Shown: positions 17,689 to 26,913, counted from the first letter of the stretch. The stretch is 43,987 nucleotides of DNA from an uncultured Vibrio sp. (GCF_947488985.1 NZ_CANLBV010000029.1:1-43987); one strand, 5' to 3'. Translations and numbers: made by a program. Notes: generated by a model from the letters alone, not told the origin.

Positions 17689-19365
17689 CTATAGCTTCTC
17701 TAGCGTGATTTTATGCGTTTTGCTAGAGATACGTTTAGGCTTCTTCACGGTATTGACCGCTAATGCGAGATCCCATGTTTGGCTTGCTGAGTTTCCAGCA
17801 CTATAGAGGCTTTGGCTCAGTTTGGTTAATTCAGCTTCAATCAGCTCTATGGTCGCGTCACTCAGGTCAGGATTTTCCGCTTTCCATCGTTCAAATAAGC
17901 TTCTTATTATCACTCCGTCTTTGGCCTTAAGAGCTGCTATTAGAGCGTCAGCTGTCTCTGATTGACGTTCAGCTTGTGGTCTTAGCTTTGTCATTGTGTT
18001 GCGACGCGACCAGAAGTATAAGGCCGCCCCAGAGCTGATTAACCATAATGCCGCGAACAGAGCAGTTAGGTAAGGCCAAAATCCTGGGTTGTCAACGTTA
18101 ACAACGGTTGGGTTTATATGCTGGGCTGGTGACTCAATCGCAGACGGGGGTGTGCTTGAAGTCGCTTGTTCACTTGCTTGTACCACTAATTCTAGACCAA
18201 GTGCTTGGCTGGTTTGTGCTGATTGTAAATTGGTATTAAACCAAGATTGAGACACATCCGGTAGAGTGATATTTCCTGCCTCTTTAGGGATCAATACCTG
18301 CTTGTAAACCACGACCGCATTACCCTGTTGGGTAGTGCCAAATTGCGGTTTCTCTTCATAAACTCGTACCGATTTAGGGTAGGTGATGTTCAGTTTTGGT
18401 AATTGGTGCTGACTTAAATTACTGGCTGTCATGGTGATGGTGCGAGTTAAAGAGTCTCCCGTTTCCAATTCAATGACTGGCTTGCTGCTACTGTCTAAAC
18501 CCGAAATCTCATTGCCTTGAGTATCTGACCACTTCTGTATCAGTTTGAAGCTAGAGGTTGGTAACCATTCACCTTGGAAGTCTTTTGGTATCGGCTTCAC
18601 GGTTATATCTAATGTTTTGACTGGCGTATCGAGTTGGAAAAGGCGCGTTGCACTTGAGTTGTTGGTTGAGTAGATAACCGCCCCGGTTAACTTCGGCCCG
18701 CTCAGTTTAAATTGCCCCTCCTTCAATGACGAGATGCGGAATTTTTGTTGTACAACGGTCACTTCTTTCCCATTGTTCACATCTTGAAATTGTTTCGATT
18801 CACCGATGGGTTCCACCTCTAACCCTGATGAGCTAGGAGGTGTTATTTGAGGGTTTTGTAGCCTTCTTGGATCCGCTTTGATAATGAGTTTTACATCAAG
18901 CTCTGCCACTTCTTGTGGGTATAAGGTGTCTTTGCTGAGCTTAAGCTGAAACTCCGCCATATCACTTTGTGTCGGCGCAGCCTTGTCAATCGCGACGTTA
19001 ATAGTAATTGGTTGGGTTTTGGCTCCGTCAATATCAAAGCTAGGGATTTGTAGTTTGCCCAAACGCAGGGGAGCAAGGGTGATATTCCACTCACTAGAAA
19101 CAGTACGGCTGCCATTAATGATTTGCATCGATGACCCAAAGTTGGGCCTGCCAACATAGAAGTCTTGCTGTAGCTCAGCAAGATCTAAGGCATCAGAGGG
19201 TACTTTTTCGTCGGTGACGACTTTGAGCAGAAAGACCTCATCTTTGGTGACATGGTTTTGTGAAACGCTCGCGACGGCAGTCGCAGCCAATGCCGAAAAG
19301 GACGAGAAAGCGCCTAACAGCAGCGTTAGGAGTATGGATAAAAATGGCTTGTTAAGAAATCGCAT
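17689..19365 (-). CDS. batD: BatD-like protein
   Basis: A 558-aa envelope protein. The signal peptide MRFLNKPFLSILLTLLLGAF ends at SALA-ATAVA. Long beta-rich periplasmic repeats cover about residues 30-420, a membrane segment lies near 432-455, and about 100 cytoplasmic residues end the protein. The last gene of the moxR-bat operon, it belongs to the BatD/DUF oxygen-tolerance family, whose molecular role is unresolved. Most such proteins are thought to act with VWA partners at the membrane. I chose the ATG at 19365; a GTG three codons upstream is also open. The start lies 2-3 nt past the batBC stop, so translation is coupled. Confidence 0.88.
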   Translation of the reverse strand: MRFLNKPFLSILLTLLLGAFSSFSALAATAVASVSQNHVTKDEVFLLKVVTDEKVPSDALDLAELQQDFYVGRPNFGSSMQIINGSRTVSSEWNITLAPLRLGKLQIPSFDIDGAKTQPITINVAIDKAAPTQSDMAEFQLKLSKDTLYPQEVAELDVKLIIKADPRRLQNPQITPPSSSGLEVEPIGESKQFQDVNNGKEVTVVQQKFRISSLKEGQFKLSGPKLTGAVIYSTNNSSATRLFQLDTPVKTLDITVKPIPKDFQGEWLPTSSFKLIQKWSDTQGNEISGLDSSSKPVIELETGDSLTRTITMTASNLSQHQLPKLNITYPKSVRVYEEKPQFGTTQQGNAVVVYKQVLIPKEAGNITLPDVSQSWFNTNLQSAQTSQALGLELVVQASEQATSSTPPSAIESPAQHINPTVVNVDNPGFWPYLTALFAALWLISSGAALYFWSRRNTMTKLRPQAERQSETADALIAALKAKDGVIIRSLFERWKAENPDLSDATIELIEAELTKLSQSLYSAGNSASQTWDLALAVNTVKKPKRISSKTHKITLEKL

Positions 19366-19367
19366 GG

Positions 19368-21257
19368 TTACCACTTTTTGTTCTGGTTATTAGGAGCACT
19401 TTTTTGTCGTGCTTGTAAAATCATTTGTGCTTTAAGCAGCTGGCTCGGGTCACGGGCGCTTTCTACTTGCTCAAGCTTTCGCATATCTGGGTCACTCGAT
19501 AGCGGCTGCCCTGAGGTTTGTGCTACAGCTTGTTGAGCATCGTCTTCACCTTTTTCGCTTGAAGCTTGCTGTGCACTCGCACTTTGAGGTGTTGATTCAT
19601 CTTGGTCTTCTGACTGCTCGGCTTTATTTGGTTGCATAGACTGAGCTGTTTGCTCGCCTGCATTTGCATCCGGTTGGTCTTTAGCTTGCCCTTGGTTTGC
19701 GCTTTCAGCTTGGTCGTCTGTTGGGTTCTGTGAGTTTTCATTGTTCGCAGAACTTTGATGTTGATCCGACGAGTCTTGCGAAGAATCATTTTGCTGACCT
19801 TGCTGACCTTGCTGACCTTGCTGACCTTGCTGACCTTGCTGACCTTGCTGACCTTGCTGACCTTGCTGATTCTGCTGGTCTTGATCTTTGGATTCAGAAT
19901 CGCCTTGCTGTTGCTGTTGCTGTTGCTGTTGGGCTTGTTTGACGATCTCTAGATTCTTCTTGGCATATGCGTGCTCAGGGTTGTTTTCTAAAATGCGTTG
20001 ATACTCTTCTATTGCTTGATCGTACTTGCCTTGCTGTGCTTGTGCATTTGCAAGGTTGTAGCGAGCACCTTCGCCATTCAAACCTTGTAGTGTCTGCTCT
20101 GCAGCTTCGAAGTCTCCCGCTTTGTATTGTGCGATGCCTTTCCACTCTTGTTGTTGGAACTGCTCTGCAGCTTGTTGGAAGTCTTCATCTTGATAAAGCT
20201 GATAACCCACCTGATCGTCGGTTTTCCAAGGATTCGCAAACGCAGTATTCGGTTGGCTGAACGACAAAACCACAGCTAATCCGCACCAAATAACCCCTTT
20301 CCTGAACAGCCCAAGTGCAGGGAGTAATAGGAACGGCAGAAGCCAGAAGCCATTGTTGACTCTGGTGCTGAGTGAGTTATTGGTCTTGGTCACTTCAGAG
20401 GTTGTTGCAACTCGGTCGAGATAACTCGCGATATGTTCAACATCTGAGTTATCAAATTGAACCTCAGTGAACGTGCCACCATAACTGCGAGCCAGGTCGC
20501 GCATGTTCTCTAAGTGGGTTCTCGCGACCACGGTTTGCCCTGAATCAGTCTGCAGCATCGAACCTGTTGGCAAAGAGATTGGCGCACCACTTTCAGTACC
20601 CACCGCTAAAATAGATAGCGTCCAATTGCTACCAGATAATAGTGAGTCGATCTCTTTCTTCTCTTGGTCATCGATGTCATCAGCAATCAATACCAAGTCA
20701 CCTTGATATATCTTCGCGCGAGTCATCATCTCAATGGCAAGCTTAACCGCAGCAGGTGCGTTACTGCCTTGGTAAGGCATGATATCCGGGGAAAGATTCG
20801 GTACTTGGCTCTTGATGGTGTTGATGTCGGACGTTAGCGGGCTAATGGTGTAAGCATCGCCAGCGTACGCGACCATTCCTGTTAAGCCTTCTTTCCACAA
20901 CGAAAGCAGATCAAGAGCTTTGTATCGCGCTTGAGTCAGGCGATTTGGTTTTATGTCGGTAGCGTATAGAGACATCGACATGTCCATCATCACAACTCGC
21001 GCCTGCGTTTTTTCAAAGCTCGGCTGTTCATTGTTTTGAAAGCTGGGGCCGGCTAGTGCAATAACACCGATCATCCACCAGATACCAAAGTAAGTGCTGC
21101 GGTTTTTCGATGGCTTGCTTGATTCTGGCGCCAAGTATCGAGCGATATGAGACGCCAATAACCCTTGCTTAGATTGCTTCTTGCTAAGCCACCAAATCAC
21201 AGGCAACACGATAAGAGCCAAGAACCAATATGGGTAGATAAAAGTAAAGTTAGACAT
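19368..21257 (-). CDS. BatB-BatC fusion: VWA domain plus TPR and Gln-rich tail
   Basis: A 629-aa inner-membrane protein. Two membrane segments (about 9-24 and 56-71) precede a periplasm- or cytosol-facing VWA domain with the metal-ion site D92-M-S94-M-S96. Two further hydrophobic segments lie at about 306-340. TPR repeats follow (about 355-440, with GKYDQAIEEYQRILENNPEH), then nine glutamines and eight GQQ units, and a disordered Ser/Gln/Glu tail of about 170 residues. Bacteroides encodes BatB and BatC separately, so this is a fusion, as in other gammaproteobacteria. AGGAGA precedes the ATG, which overlaps the batA stop by 8 nt. The tail length may vary by repeat slippage. Confidence 0.88.
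   Translation of the reverse strand: MSNFTFIYPYWFLALIVLPVIWWLSKKQSKQGLLASHIARYLAPESSKPSKNRSTYFGIWWMIGVIALAGPSFQNNEQPSFEKTQARVVMMDMSMSLYATDIKPNRLTQARYKALDLLSLWKEGLTGMVAYAGDAYTISPLTSDINTIKSQVPNLSPDIMPYQGSNAPAAVKLAIEMMTRAKIYQGDLVLIADDIDDQEKKEIDSLLSGSNWTLSILAVGTESGAPISLPTGSMLQTDSGQTVVARTHLENMRDLARSYGGTFTEVQFDNSDVEHIASYLDRVATTSEVTKTNNSLSTRVNNGFWLLPFLLLPALGLFRKGVIWCGLAVVLSFSQPNTAFANPWKTDDQVGYQLYQDEDFQQAAEQFQQQEWKGIAQYKAGDFEAAEQTLQGLNGEGARYNLANAQAQQGKYDQAIEEYQRILENNPEHAYAKKNLEIVKQAQQQQQQQQQGDSESKDQDQQNQQGQQGQQGQQGQQGQQGQQGQQGQQNDSSQDSSDQHQSSANNENSQNPTDDQAESANQGQAKDQPDANAGEQTAQSMQPNKAEQSEDQDESTPQSASAQQASSEKGEDDAQQAVAQTSGQPLSSDPDMRKLEQVESARDPSQLLKAQMILQARQKSAPNNQNKKW
19792..19863 (-). repeat. 9-bp tandem repeat inside batBC
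   Basis: Eight perfect copies of TGCTGACCT (plus strand) encode eight GQQ units on the minus strand. The unit is a multiple of three, so copy-number change keeps the frame. Confidence 0.95.
19905..19931 (-). repeat. Trinucleotide tract coding nine glutamines
   Basis: Alternating TTG and CTG triplets on the plus strand give nine Gln codons on the minus strand just after the TPR region of BatBC. It is a second slippage-prone site in the same tail. Confidence 0.9.
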
Positions 21258-22242
21258 TGTTTCTCCTAATGGCTAACAGCATAAATGCGAAGAACATTGC
21301 CGCAGACAAAGGCCATACAAACCACTCTTGTTGTGGTCGCCAAACTTTGGAGACATTTGTCACCGGCTCTAACTGGTTGATGGTGTCGTAAATCGTCGCC
21401 AGTTCTTTGCTGTCGCGAGCTCTGAAGTATTGGCCGCCAGTACGCTCTGCTATTTCCATTAGCGTGCGTTCATCCAAGTCTTGCGCGGTATTGACTTTAC
21501 GCGTCATGAAGAACTCTTTAACCATCATTTCGCCGGCACCGACACCGACGGTGTAAATGGTCGCGTCGTATTTCTTAGCAATATCCGCCGCTTCTAATGG
21601 GTCTAATACCCCAGCGGTATTACTGCCGTCACTGAGTAGCACCATCACACGTTGCGGAGCATCGCTATCGACAAAGGTCTTGGTCGCAAGGCCTATGCCA
21701 TCGCCAATCGCAGTTTGATTACCGATTAATCTCAGTACTGCTTGATTGAGTTGCTGTGACAGTGTGCCTCTGTCTAATGTCAGCGGTGTTTGTAAATACG
21801 CATGATCGGCAAAGAGCACCAACCCAACTCGGTCGCCTTTGCGGCGTTCAATAAAGTCACTCAACACATGTTTGACCGCCGATAAGCGGTCGATGTATTC
21901 ACCATTGAACTGCATATCCTCTTGGCTCATCGAGTAGGAGAGGTCGACAACCAACATCAAGTCACGGTGTTTCGGTTGAAATTCCACCGGTTCGCCATAC
22001 CAAACGGGGCGTGCGAGTGCTGTCACCAATAAAAGCCAGATAATGATGGACAACGCCTTTGGCAAGCGAGTGCTTGGTGTTTTGGTATTACTGTCCTCTG
22101 GCAGAAATGGAAGCTTAAGGGCGCTACTTGATTCCGCTTTAGGTGAGAACAAGTAAACGAGAAACGGCAGTGGTGCGAGGAAAAACATCCACCACCAAAC
22201 GAACTCAATGTTTAGCAAGTTCGCGTTTAAAAGATCAGTCAT
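21250..22242 (-). CDS. batA: BatA-like VWA membrane protein
   Basis: A 330-aa inner-membrane protein. Hydrophobic segments at about 13-32 and 63-80 are followed by a VWA domain with a complete metal-ion site, D100-L-S102-Y-S104, then LLSDGSNTAGVLDP and a C-terminal membrane segment (PLSAAMFFAFMLLA). The ATG at 22242 follows GAGGT by about 5 nt; the frame from 22296 lies within the upstream gene and is rejected. It overlaps DUF4381 upstream and batBC downstream by 8 nt each. BatA and BatB usually pair in aerotolerance-type loci, with unknown ligands. Confidence 0.92.
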   Translation of the reverse strand: MTDLLNANLLNIEFVWWWMFFLAPLPFLVYLFSPKAESSSALKLPFLPEDSNTKTPSTRLPKALSIIIWLLLVTALARPVWYGEPVEFQPKHRDLMLVVDLSYSMSQEDMQFNGEYIDRLSAVKHVLSDFIERRKGDRVGLVLFADHAYLQTPLTLDRGTLSQQLNQAVLRLIGNQTAIGDGIGLATKTFVDSDAPQRVMVLLSDGSNTAGVLDPLEAADIAKKYDATIYTVGVGAGEMMVKEFFMTRKVNTAQDLDERTLMEIAERTGGQYFRARDSKELATIYDTINQLEPVTNVSKVWRPQQEWFVWPLSAAMFFAFMLLAIRRNNV

Positions 22243-22720
22243 AACGACCTCGCTTTGGAGGAAGGGCTTTACGAATCCAAGTTTCGCAGTCATCAACTAA
22301 TTGCTGTTGAACCTTGCACTGATCGTCATTCATTGAAGTTGGATCTTGATAGAGCGACTGTTGCCACTGGGATTGTTTTGCTACAAACAACGGCTTTTTC
22401 AGCTGTGTGTCTAAGAACTTCAACCAATCATCTCCAGCTAGGCCAGCCACTTTTGCTCGCGGGAAGTAGCTCAATACAGCCTGACGAAGGACGCGTTGTG
22501 CTTCGCTCGGAGATAAGCGATTTGAAGATTGACTATTGCTAAAGTAAGACAGCGCTTCTTGCTTCGCCTGTTGATTGTTTTTTCTGCGTTTTAGAATAAA
22601 AAACACCAAGGCAATCAGGATAATGGCTGTGATAATTACGGCCCACCAACCCCACGCCAAAGGCCACCATGTTGGTGCCTCTGGCGCAATAACAGGGCTT
22701 AAGTCTAAGGGTTGCTTCAT
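22235..22720 (-). CDS. DUF4381 membrane protein
   Basis: A 161-aa protein with an N-terminal motif LDLSPVIAPEAPTWWPLAWG, one membrane segment (about 25-44), a basic KRRKN stop-transfer and a cytoplasmic helical domain with Trp-rich patches. This layout is the DUF4381 family that sits between DUF58 and batA in proteobacterial moxR loci. It overlaps DUF58 by 4 nt and batA by 8 nt. Its role is unknown; I infer a scaffold for the VWA proteins. Confidence 0.85.
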   Translation of the reverse strand: MKQPLDLSPVIAPEAPTWWPLAWGWWAVIITAIILIALVFFILKRRKNNQQAKQEALSYFSNSQSSNRLSPSEAQRVLRQAVLSYFPRAKVAGLAGDDWLKFLDTQLKKPLFVAKQSQWQQSLYQDPTSMNDDQCKVQQQLVDDCETWIRKALPPKRGRYD

Positions 22721-23643
22721 GACTGAGCTCCTGAAATCTGGCTCATTAATGGCTGTGCACTCGACAGTGAGCTATAGGGTATCGCGAGAGATAACCCCAT
22801 TTGCTGTAGCTGTTGTTGCTTGGTCGAGAAAGCATGGTTGAGCTTTTCCTTTTCTTTATTTGAGGAGAAGTTGAACCACTGTGTTTTACTGCCATCTGTT
22901 ACTTGTTTCGAGCCTTTATAGGTCGTTTGACCTTGCTCTAGTGGGTCGTGAAAATGCACCAGACGTACTCGGTTGTGTCGACGTATTTGACTAATAAGTG
23001 AGTAATCACTTTCTTGGTAGCGCACAAAGTCACTGAGCATAATGATATCGCTTCCTTTAGGACAAAGCTGGTGCAGAGATTTCAGCCCATGCTCTAAGGT
23101 CGTGTCATTATGATTGTCGTGATTAGTCAGTGCTGCATTATTGATTTCTATAACTTTTTGCAAAATACGCAGCGGAGCATGGTTGCTTCCACTGGGTTTA
23201 ATCTCAATAATTTCTCTGCCCGTATCAATCACAGCACCAATTCGGTCTTTTTGAGCCACAGTTAACCAGCACAATTGGCTAGCAAAGTGCGCAAGTTGAA
23301 CCGACTTTAGCAATAAGGTTGATCCAAAAATCATGCTGCTTGAGAGATCCAAGAACAAAATGACAGGCTGCTCTCTTTCTTCAGAGAACAGCTTGGTATG
23401 CGCCTTGCCCGTTCTCGCGGTTACTCGCCAATCAATGCTACGAATGTCATCGCCCGCTTGGTACTGACGAACTTCCGAGAAATTCATCCCGCGCCCTTTG
23501 CGGTTACTCTCATGTTGGCCATTAAGCTGTGACCAGAGGCTTTTTGCCGGAGGCAACCATCGAACAGACTGCGCTTTGTATTGCAGCAGCTCATCCAGAT
23601 TCAGCATCACGCCGTCACTGTAGTTAGGTAGTTGATTATTCAT
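22717..23643 (-). CDS. DUF58 domain protein
   Basis: A 308-aa protein with the DUF58 hallmark GRGMNFSEVRQYQAGDDIRS followed by IDWRVTARTGKAHTKLF, then a VWA-like fold with FLDLSSSM (metal-ion site D-x-S-x-S). No membrane segment is obvious. The ATG at 23643 has AGGGAT upstream, which itself overlaps the end of moxR; the 8-residue upstream extension is rejected. DUF58 proteins are usual partners of MoxR ATPases. Confidence 0.92.
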   Translation of the reverse strand: MNNQLPNYSDGVMLNLDELLQYKAQSVRWLPPAKSLWSQLNGQHESNRKGRGMNFSEVRQYQAGDDIRSIDWRVTARTGKAHTKLFSEEREQPVILFLDLSSSMIFGSTLLLKSVQLAHFASQLCWLTVAQKDRIGAVIDTGREIIEIKPSGSNHAPLRILQKVIEINNAALTNHDNHNDTTLEHGLKSLHQLCPKGSDIIMLSDFVRYQESDYSLISQIRRHNRVRLVHFHDPLEQGQTTYKGSKQVTDGSKTQWFNFSSNKEKEKLNHAFSTKQQQLQQMGLSLAIPYSSLSSAQPLMSQISGAQS

Positions 23644-23653
23644 GCGCGTATCC

Positions 23654-24610
23654 CTATGCGCTACCAACCAGTGAAATAAGGTGTGCGATCACTTGATTTG
23701 CAGTGACCCCTTCAGCTTGTGCGTGGTAGCTACGGAGTAGGCGGTGACGCAGTACAGGGAATGCCATCGCTTGAACGTCTTGTGGAGTAACATAATCTCG
23801 GCCGGCAAGCCAAGCGTGTGCACGAGCGCAGCGGTCTAGGGCAATCGTTGCACGCGGACTAACACCCATATCTAGCCATTGATCCAGTTGGTCGCTGTAT
23901 TGTTTAGGTTGGCGAGTCGCCATTACCAGTCTGATGATGTACTGCTCAATGGTATCTGCCATATGAATATTGAGCACTTCTTGGCGCGCTTCAAAGATCG
24001 TTTGCTGAGATATCTCTTGTGGTTGAACTGATTCGTTGCCTTGAGCTTCACCGCGGTTGAGTCGCAGGATCTCAAGTTCACTTTCCATATCTGGGTATTC
24101 AACTTCAAGGTGAAGCAAGAAGCGGTCGAGTTGAGCTTCTGGAAGCGGATAGGTGCCTTCTTGTTCTATCGGGTTCTGCGTTGCCATGACCAAAAACAGT
24201 TCAGGCAAAGCATAAGTCTTTCGACCCGCAGTGACTTGTTTTTCAGCCATCGCTTCCAGCATTGCCGCTTGTACTTTCGCCGGAGCACGGTTGATCTCAT
24301 CCGCTAGAATTAGTGAGTTAAAAATAGGACCAGATTGGAACGTAAACTCTCCAGTTTCTGGGCGGAAGATGTCGGTACCAGTTAAGTCAGCAGGCAGTAA
24401 GTCAGGGGTAAATTGAATACGATGGAAATCCCCCTCAACACAGTCAGCCAGTGATTTTACTGCGCGAGTTTTTGCTAAGCCGGGAGGCCCTTCAACCAGG
24501 ATATGACCATCCGCCAGCAGGGCGATCATCAGCTGTTTAACGAGCTCTTGCTGACCAATGATTTGAGATTCTAAATAGTTTTGAAGGGCTTCGAAATTTG
24601 TTTTGTGCAT
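23654..24610 (-). CDS. MoxR-family AAA+ ATPase
   Basis: A 318-aa cytoplasmic chaperone-like ATPase. Walker A GPPGLAKT is at 41-48, Walker B LILADEINRAP lies near 100-110, sensor 1 is ATQNP, and the C-terminal lid has SPRATIALDRCARAHAWLAG. It is the first gene of the six-gene operon; the promoter should lie in the 24611-24939 spacer. The ATG at 24610 follows GAGAG by about 8 nt, and the 11-residue extension is rejected. MoxR proteins assist maturation of VWA proteins, here DUF58, BatA and BatBC. The class looks like the MoxR proper/Bat subfamily. Confidence 0.94.
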   Translation of the reverse strand: MHKTNFEALQNYLESQIIGQQELVKQLMIALLADGHILVEGPPGLAKTRAVKSLADCVEGDFHRIQFTPDLLPADLTGTDIFRPETGEFTFQSGPIFNSLILADEINRAPAKVQAAMLEAMAEKQVTAGRKTYALPELFLVMATQNPIEQEGTYPLPEAQLDRFLLHLEVEYPDMESELEILRLNRGEAQGNESVQPQEISQQTIFEARQEVLNIHMADTIEQYIIRLVMATRQPKQYSDQLDQWLDMGVSPRATIALDRCARAHAWLAGRDYVTPQDVQAMAFPVLRHRLLRSYHAQAEGVTANQVIAHLISLVGSA

Positions 24611-24939
24611 TTTGGACTCTCTGGGTATCCATTTGATTTTCATTTTGATTATTAGTCACTGATTATTTGGGAAAAGTTCCAGTGCATTTACAGAATTTAT
24701 CTTTTCAAAATTGGAACGATTTTTATCATACCAATCGCCTTCTATATACGAAAGCGCAAAACAAGAACCGCTGTGTTAATCGGGGGGCAAATGAGCAACT
24801 CACGCCGCTCAAACCTTGGTTTGGGTCGATGTAAACTTAAAGGTTGCTTGAGCTGGTTTCGGCTTTGTATGGAATCGTCCTAGCATCATCCGGCGTAAAT
24901 GAGTAAAATCTGGTTAGGTTTAACATTTAGGTAAGTATC
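24611..24939. other. Divergent spacer moxR / small ORF
   Basis: A 329-nt AT-rich stretch that must hold the promoters of the moxR operon (minus) and of the 66-codon gene (plus). The 11-nt string near 24728 resembles the start of the dispersed repeat but is too short to call. Nothing else was recognised. Confidence 0.5.
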
Positions 24940-25140
24940 ATGAGCGATTTTGAAAAAGAACTAGAGCAGATGACTCAAGAGATGGGCGATGAGCCCGAAG
25001 TAAAGCTGCCATCACTTGAAGAGCAAAAAGCGATCGTTGCTGAATTTAAGCGACTAGAAGCGGAAGGCAAGCTAACACCTGAAGTATTAGAGCAGCACTT
25101 TGGTCAGTTCAACAAACAGAATGATACGCCAATTCACTAA
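24940..25140 (+). CDS. Small acidic protein, unrecognised
   Basis: A 66-aa protein with no signal or membrane segment. It is acidic and helical, with a Glu-rich N-half and the motif PSLEEQKAIVAEFKRLEAEG followed by KLTPEVLEQHFGQF. AGGTAAG precedes the ATG by 5-6 nt, and a hairpin and a terminator follow, so it reads as a free-standing gene. I do not recognise the family; it resembles small uncharacterised proteins common in Vibrio. It could be a regulatory or adaptor peptide. Confidence 0.6.
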   Translation: MSDFEKELEQMTQEMGDEPEVKLPSLEEQKAIVAEFKRLEAEGKLTPEVLEQHFGQFNKQNDTPIH

Positions 25141-25145
25141 GTTGA

Positions 25146-25168
25146 TTTAGACAGGTCTTTTGTCTAAA
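25146..25168 (+). terminator. Hairpin just after the small ORF
   Basis: TTTAGACA at 25146-25153 pairs exactly with 25161-25168. There is no T-run, so it may protect the mRNA end rather than terminate. Confidence 0.5.
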
Positions 25169-25210
25169 AGAAGTGGAATTAGCGGTGAGCTTATTGCTTA
25201 ACTCATAGAG

Positions 25211-25238
25211 AAAGGTCTAGCGGTTGCTAGGCCTTTTT
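25211..25238 (+). terminator. Rho-independent terminator
   Basis: AAGGTCTAGC (25212-25221) pairs with 25226-25235 (one G-T wobble), loop GGTT, followed by T5. It ends the small ORF transcript. Confidence 0.85.
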
Positions 25239-25267
25239 GTTATTTGCGGTGAGGGGTGAAGTAGATA

Positions 25268-25308
25268 GAGCAGAAAAAGAAACCCCCACTACCAATGGCA
25301 AGGGGGGA
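25268..25308 (-). terminator. Terminator of malK (minus strand)
   Basis: On the minus strand CCCCC and GGGGG (plus-strand positions 25303-25307 and 25283-25287) pair around a partly complementary loop and are followed by TTTCTTTTT. It lies 30-60 nt past the malK stop. Confidence 0.7.
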
Positions 25309-25336
25309 GGCATTTATATTACTAACAGAGAGTCGA

Positions 25337-26449
25337 TTAATCGGTACCGTACTCTTTATATAAACGACGACATGCGCGTCCGTCGCTATGGAAGAGGTGG
25401 CAGCGATGCGCTGGAATACCAATCGCCAGTTTATCGCCAACTTCAACGGTTAATGTATCAGGCTGACGGTAGATAACATCCGCGTCAGCACTTTCAAGAT
25501 TAAGGTAAACTTGCGTTTCGTTACCTAGTTTTTCGACCATCATCACTTCAGCTTCAATCGTCGCATCACCCGCTTCCGCTGACATCAAATGCTCAGGGCG
25601 TACACCTAGTGACATACGGTCACCGGCATTAACGGTCGTACCATCGACTGGGATCCAGAAAGTCATGCCGTTTGATAGTTGCACTTGTACGCGCTCTGCT
25701 TCCGCTTGTTCAATATGCACCGACATAAAGTTCATCTTCGGTGAACCAATAAAGCCAGCAACGAAACGGTTTTGAGGGTAGTGGTAAAGGTCAAGTGGCT
25801 TGCCGACTTGAGAGACATAACCGCCATCAAGAACAACGATCTTATCCGCCATGGTCATCGCTTCCACTTGGTCGTGGGTCACGTAGATCATGGTACAACC
25901 GAGTTGACGCTGTAGCTTGGTGATTTGCGAACGCATTTGCACACGCAATGCCGCATCTAGGTTTGATAGAGGCTCATCAAGTAGGAATACGTTTGGCTGA
26001 GAAACCAGTGTACGGCCAATCGCAACACGTTGACGTTGACCACCAGAAAGCGCTTTAGGTTGACGCTCTAATAAGTGACCAAGCTGAAGAATTTCTGCGG
26101 CATGCTCAACACGCTTATCAATCTCAGCTTTATTTGCGTTAGCGAGCTTAAGACCGAAAGACATGTTGTCGTATAGGTTAAGGTGAGGATAAAGCGCGTA
26201 TGATTGGAATACCATACCCACGCCACGCTTTGACGGTTCAACGTCATTCATGCGTTGATCACCAATGTACAAATCACCAGACGTAATGTCTTCTAGACCT
26301 GCGATACAACGTAATAGCGTTGATTTACCACAACCTGATGGTCCAACGAATACTACGAATTCACCTTCGTTGATGTCTAAGGTTACGTCCTTAGAAATCT
26401 GTACATCACCATATGATTTATAAACGTTTTTTAACGTGACACTCGCCAT
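25337..26449 (-). CDS. malK: Maltose/maltodextrin ABC transporter ATPase MalK
   Basis: The ATPase of the maltodextrin importer, 370 aa, matching E. coli MalK (371). Walker [10 protein letters not shown] is at 36-44, then the Q-loop [20 protein letters not shown], the signature [14 protein letters not shown], Walker [14 protein letters not shown] and the H-loop [14 protein letters not shown]. The C-terminal regulatory domain contains [10 protein letters not shown] and the conserved GVRPEH. Divergent from malEFG across a 667-nt control region. GAGGACT sits about 9 nt before the ATG. It probably also serves as the MalT-regulating subunit, as in E. coli, if MalT is present. Confidence 0.97.
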   Translation of the reverse strand: MASVTLKNVYKSYGDVQISKDVTLDINEGEFVVFVGPSGCGKSTLLRCIAGLEDITSGDLYIGDQRMNDVEPSKRGVGMVFQSYALYPHLNLYDNMSFGLKLANANKAEIDKRVEHAAEILQLGHLLERQPKALSGGQRQRVAIGRTLVSQPNVFLLDEPLSNLDAALRVQMRSQITKLQRQLGCTMIYVTHDQVEAMTMADKIVVLDGGYVSQVGKPLDLYHYPQNRFVAGFIGSPKMNFMSVHIEQAEAERVQVQLSNGMTFWIPVDGTTVNAGDRMSLGVRPEHLMSAEAGDATIEAEVMMVEKLGNETQVYLNLESADADVIYRQPDTLTVEVGDKLAIGIPAHRCHLFHSDGRACRRLYKEYGTD

Positions 26450-26809
26450 CTAGCTAGTCCTCGATCGATCTAATTTTAGGTATTACTGCGTATCATTATA
26501 AGTAATTTTTGGGTCAGCAGTAACTGTAGGAATTGGTCAGTATTGAATGAGTAAGAAAAAAGTGGGTGAGACTTGGATTCGTTAACCAAGCCCACCCATC
26601 ATAGCCAAACTATTGCCTATTTCCCCCCACAGCAAGCTAAATCTCCCCCGTGATTCCATCACAGATTTAGCTTGCTGCTAAAATAGAGACAACAGCGGGC
26701 AGTGAAGCCAACTAAGTGAACAATGCAACTATACATGACACTCGCTGGTAAAGGGTTCTTACTATCCACTCTTGGATGGATGCAGTTTCGGTGAATTAGC
26801 GGAATGGTA

Positions 26810-26856
26810 CATCCTCCCAACGTAAAATTAACAAGGGGGAGTAGCAGGGGAGGAGT
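26810..26856. promoter_or_regulatory. Candidate MalT boxes
   Basis: Against the recalled E. coli consensus GGGGA[T/G]GAGG there are three sites: TGGGAGGATG (minus, 26810-26819, 8/10), GGGGAGTAGC (26836-26845, 8/10) and GGGGAGGAGT (26847-26856, 9/10). The last two lie 11 bp apart on the same face of the helix, as MalT boxes usually do. Confidence 0.55.
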
Positions 26857-26913
26857 AGATATAAGGGGTGAATAATAATTGGCGATCCAGTTCAAATAAA
26901 TCCACCGCATTAC

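Noticed and set aside
19780..19935. CRISPR-like array
   Set aside because: The repeats are contiguous 9-bp and 3-bp units with no spacers, and they code Gln/Gly in frame.
19697..19952. Plus-strand frames with LADLADLAD or LLTLLTLLT repeats
   Set aside because: Antisense products of the 9-bp tandem repeat in batBC; no ribosome site and no independent support.
24726..24740. Possible third copy of the dispersed repeat (ATACCAATCGC)
   Set aside because: Only about 11 nt match, and the rest diverges; chance cannot be excluded.
26648..26662. CRP-like site CGTGA-TTCCA-TCACAG
   Set aside because: The spacing is five, not six, so it does not fit the CRP dimer; the 26914 site is better.
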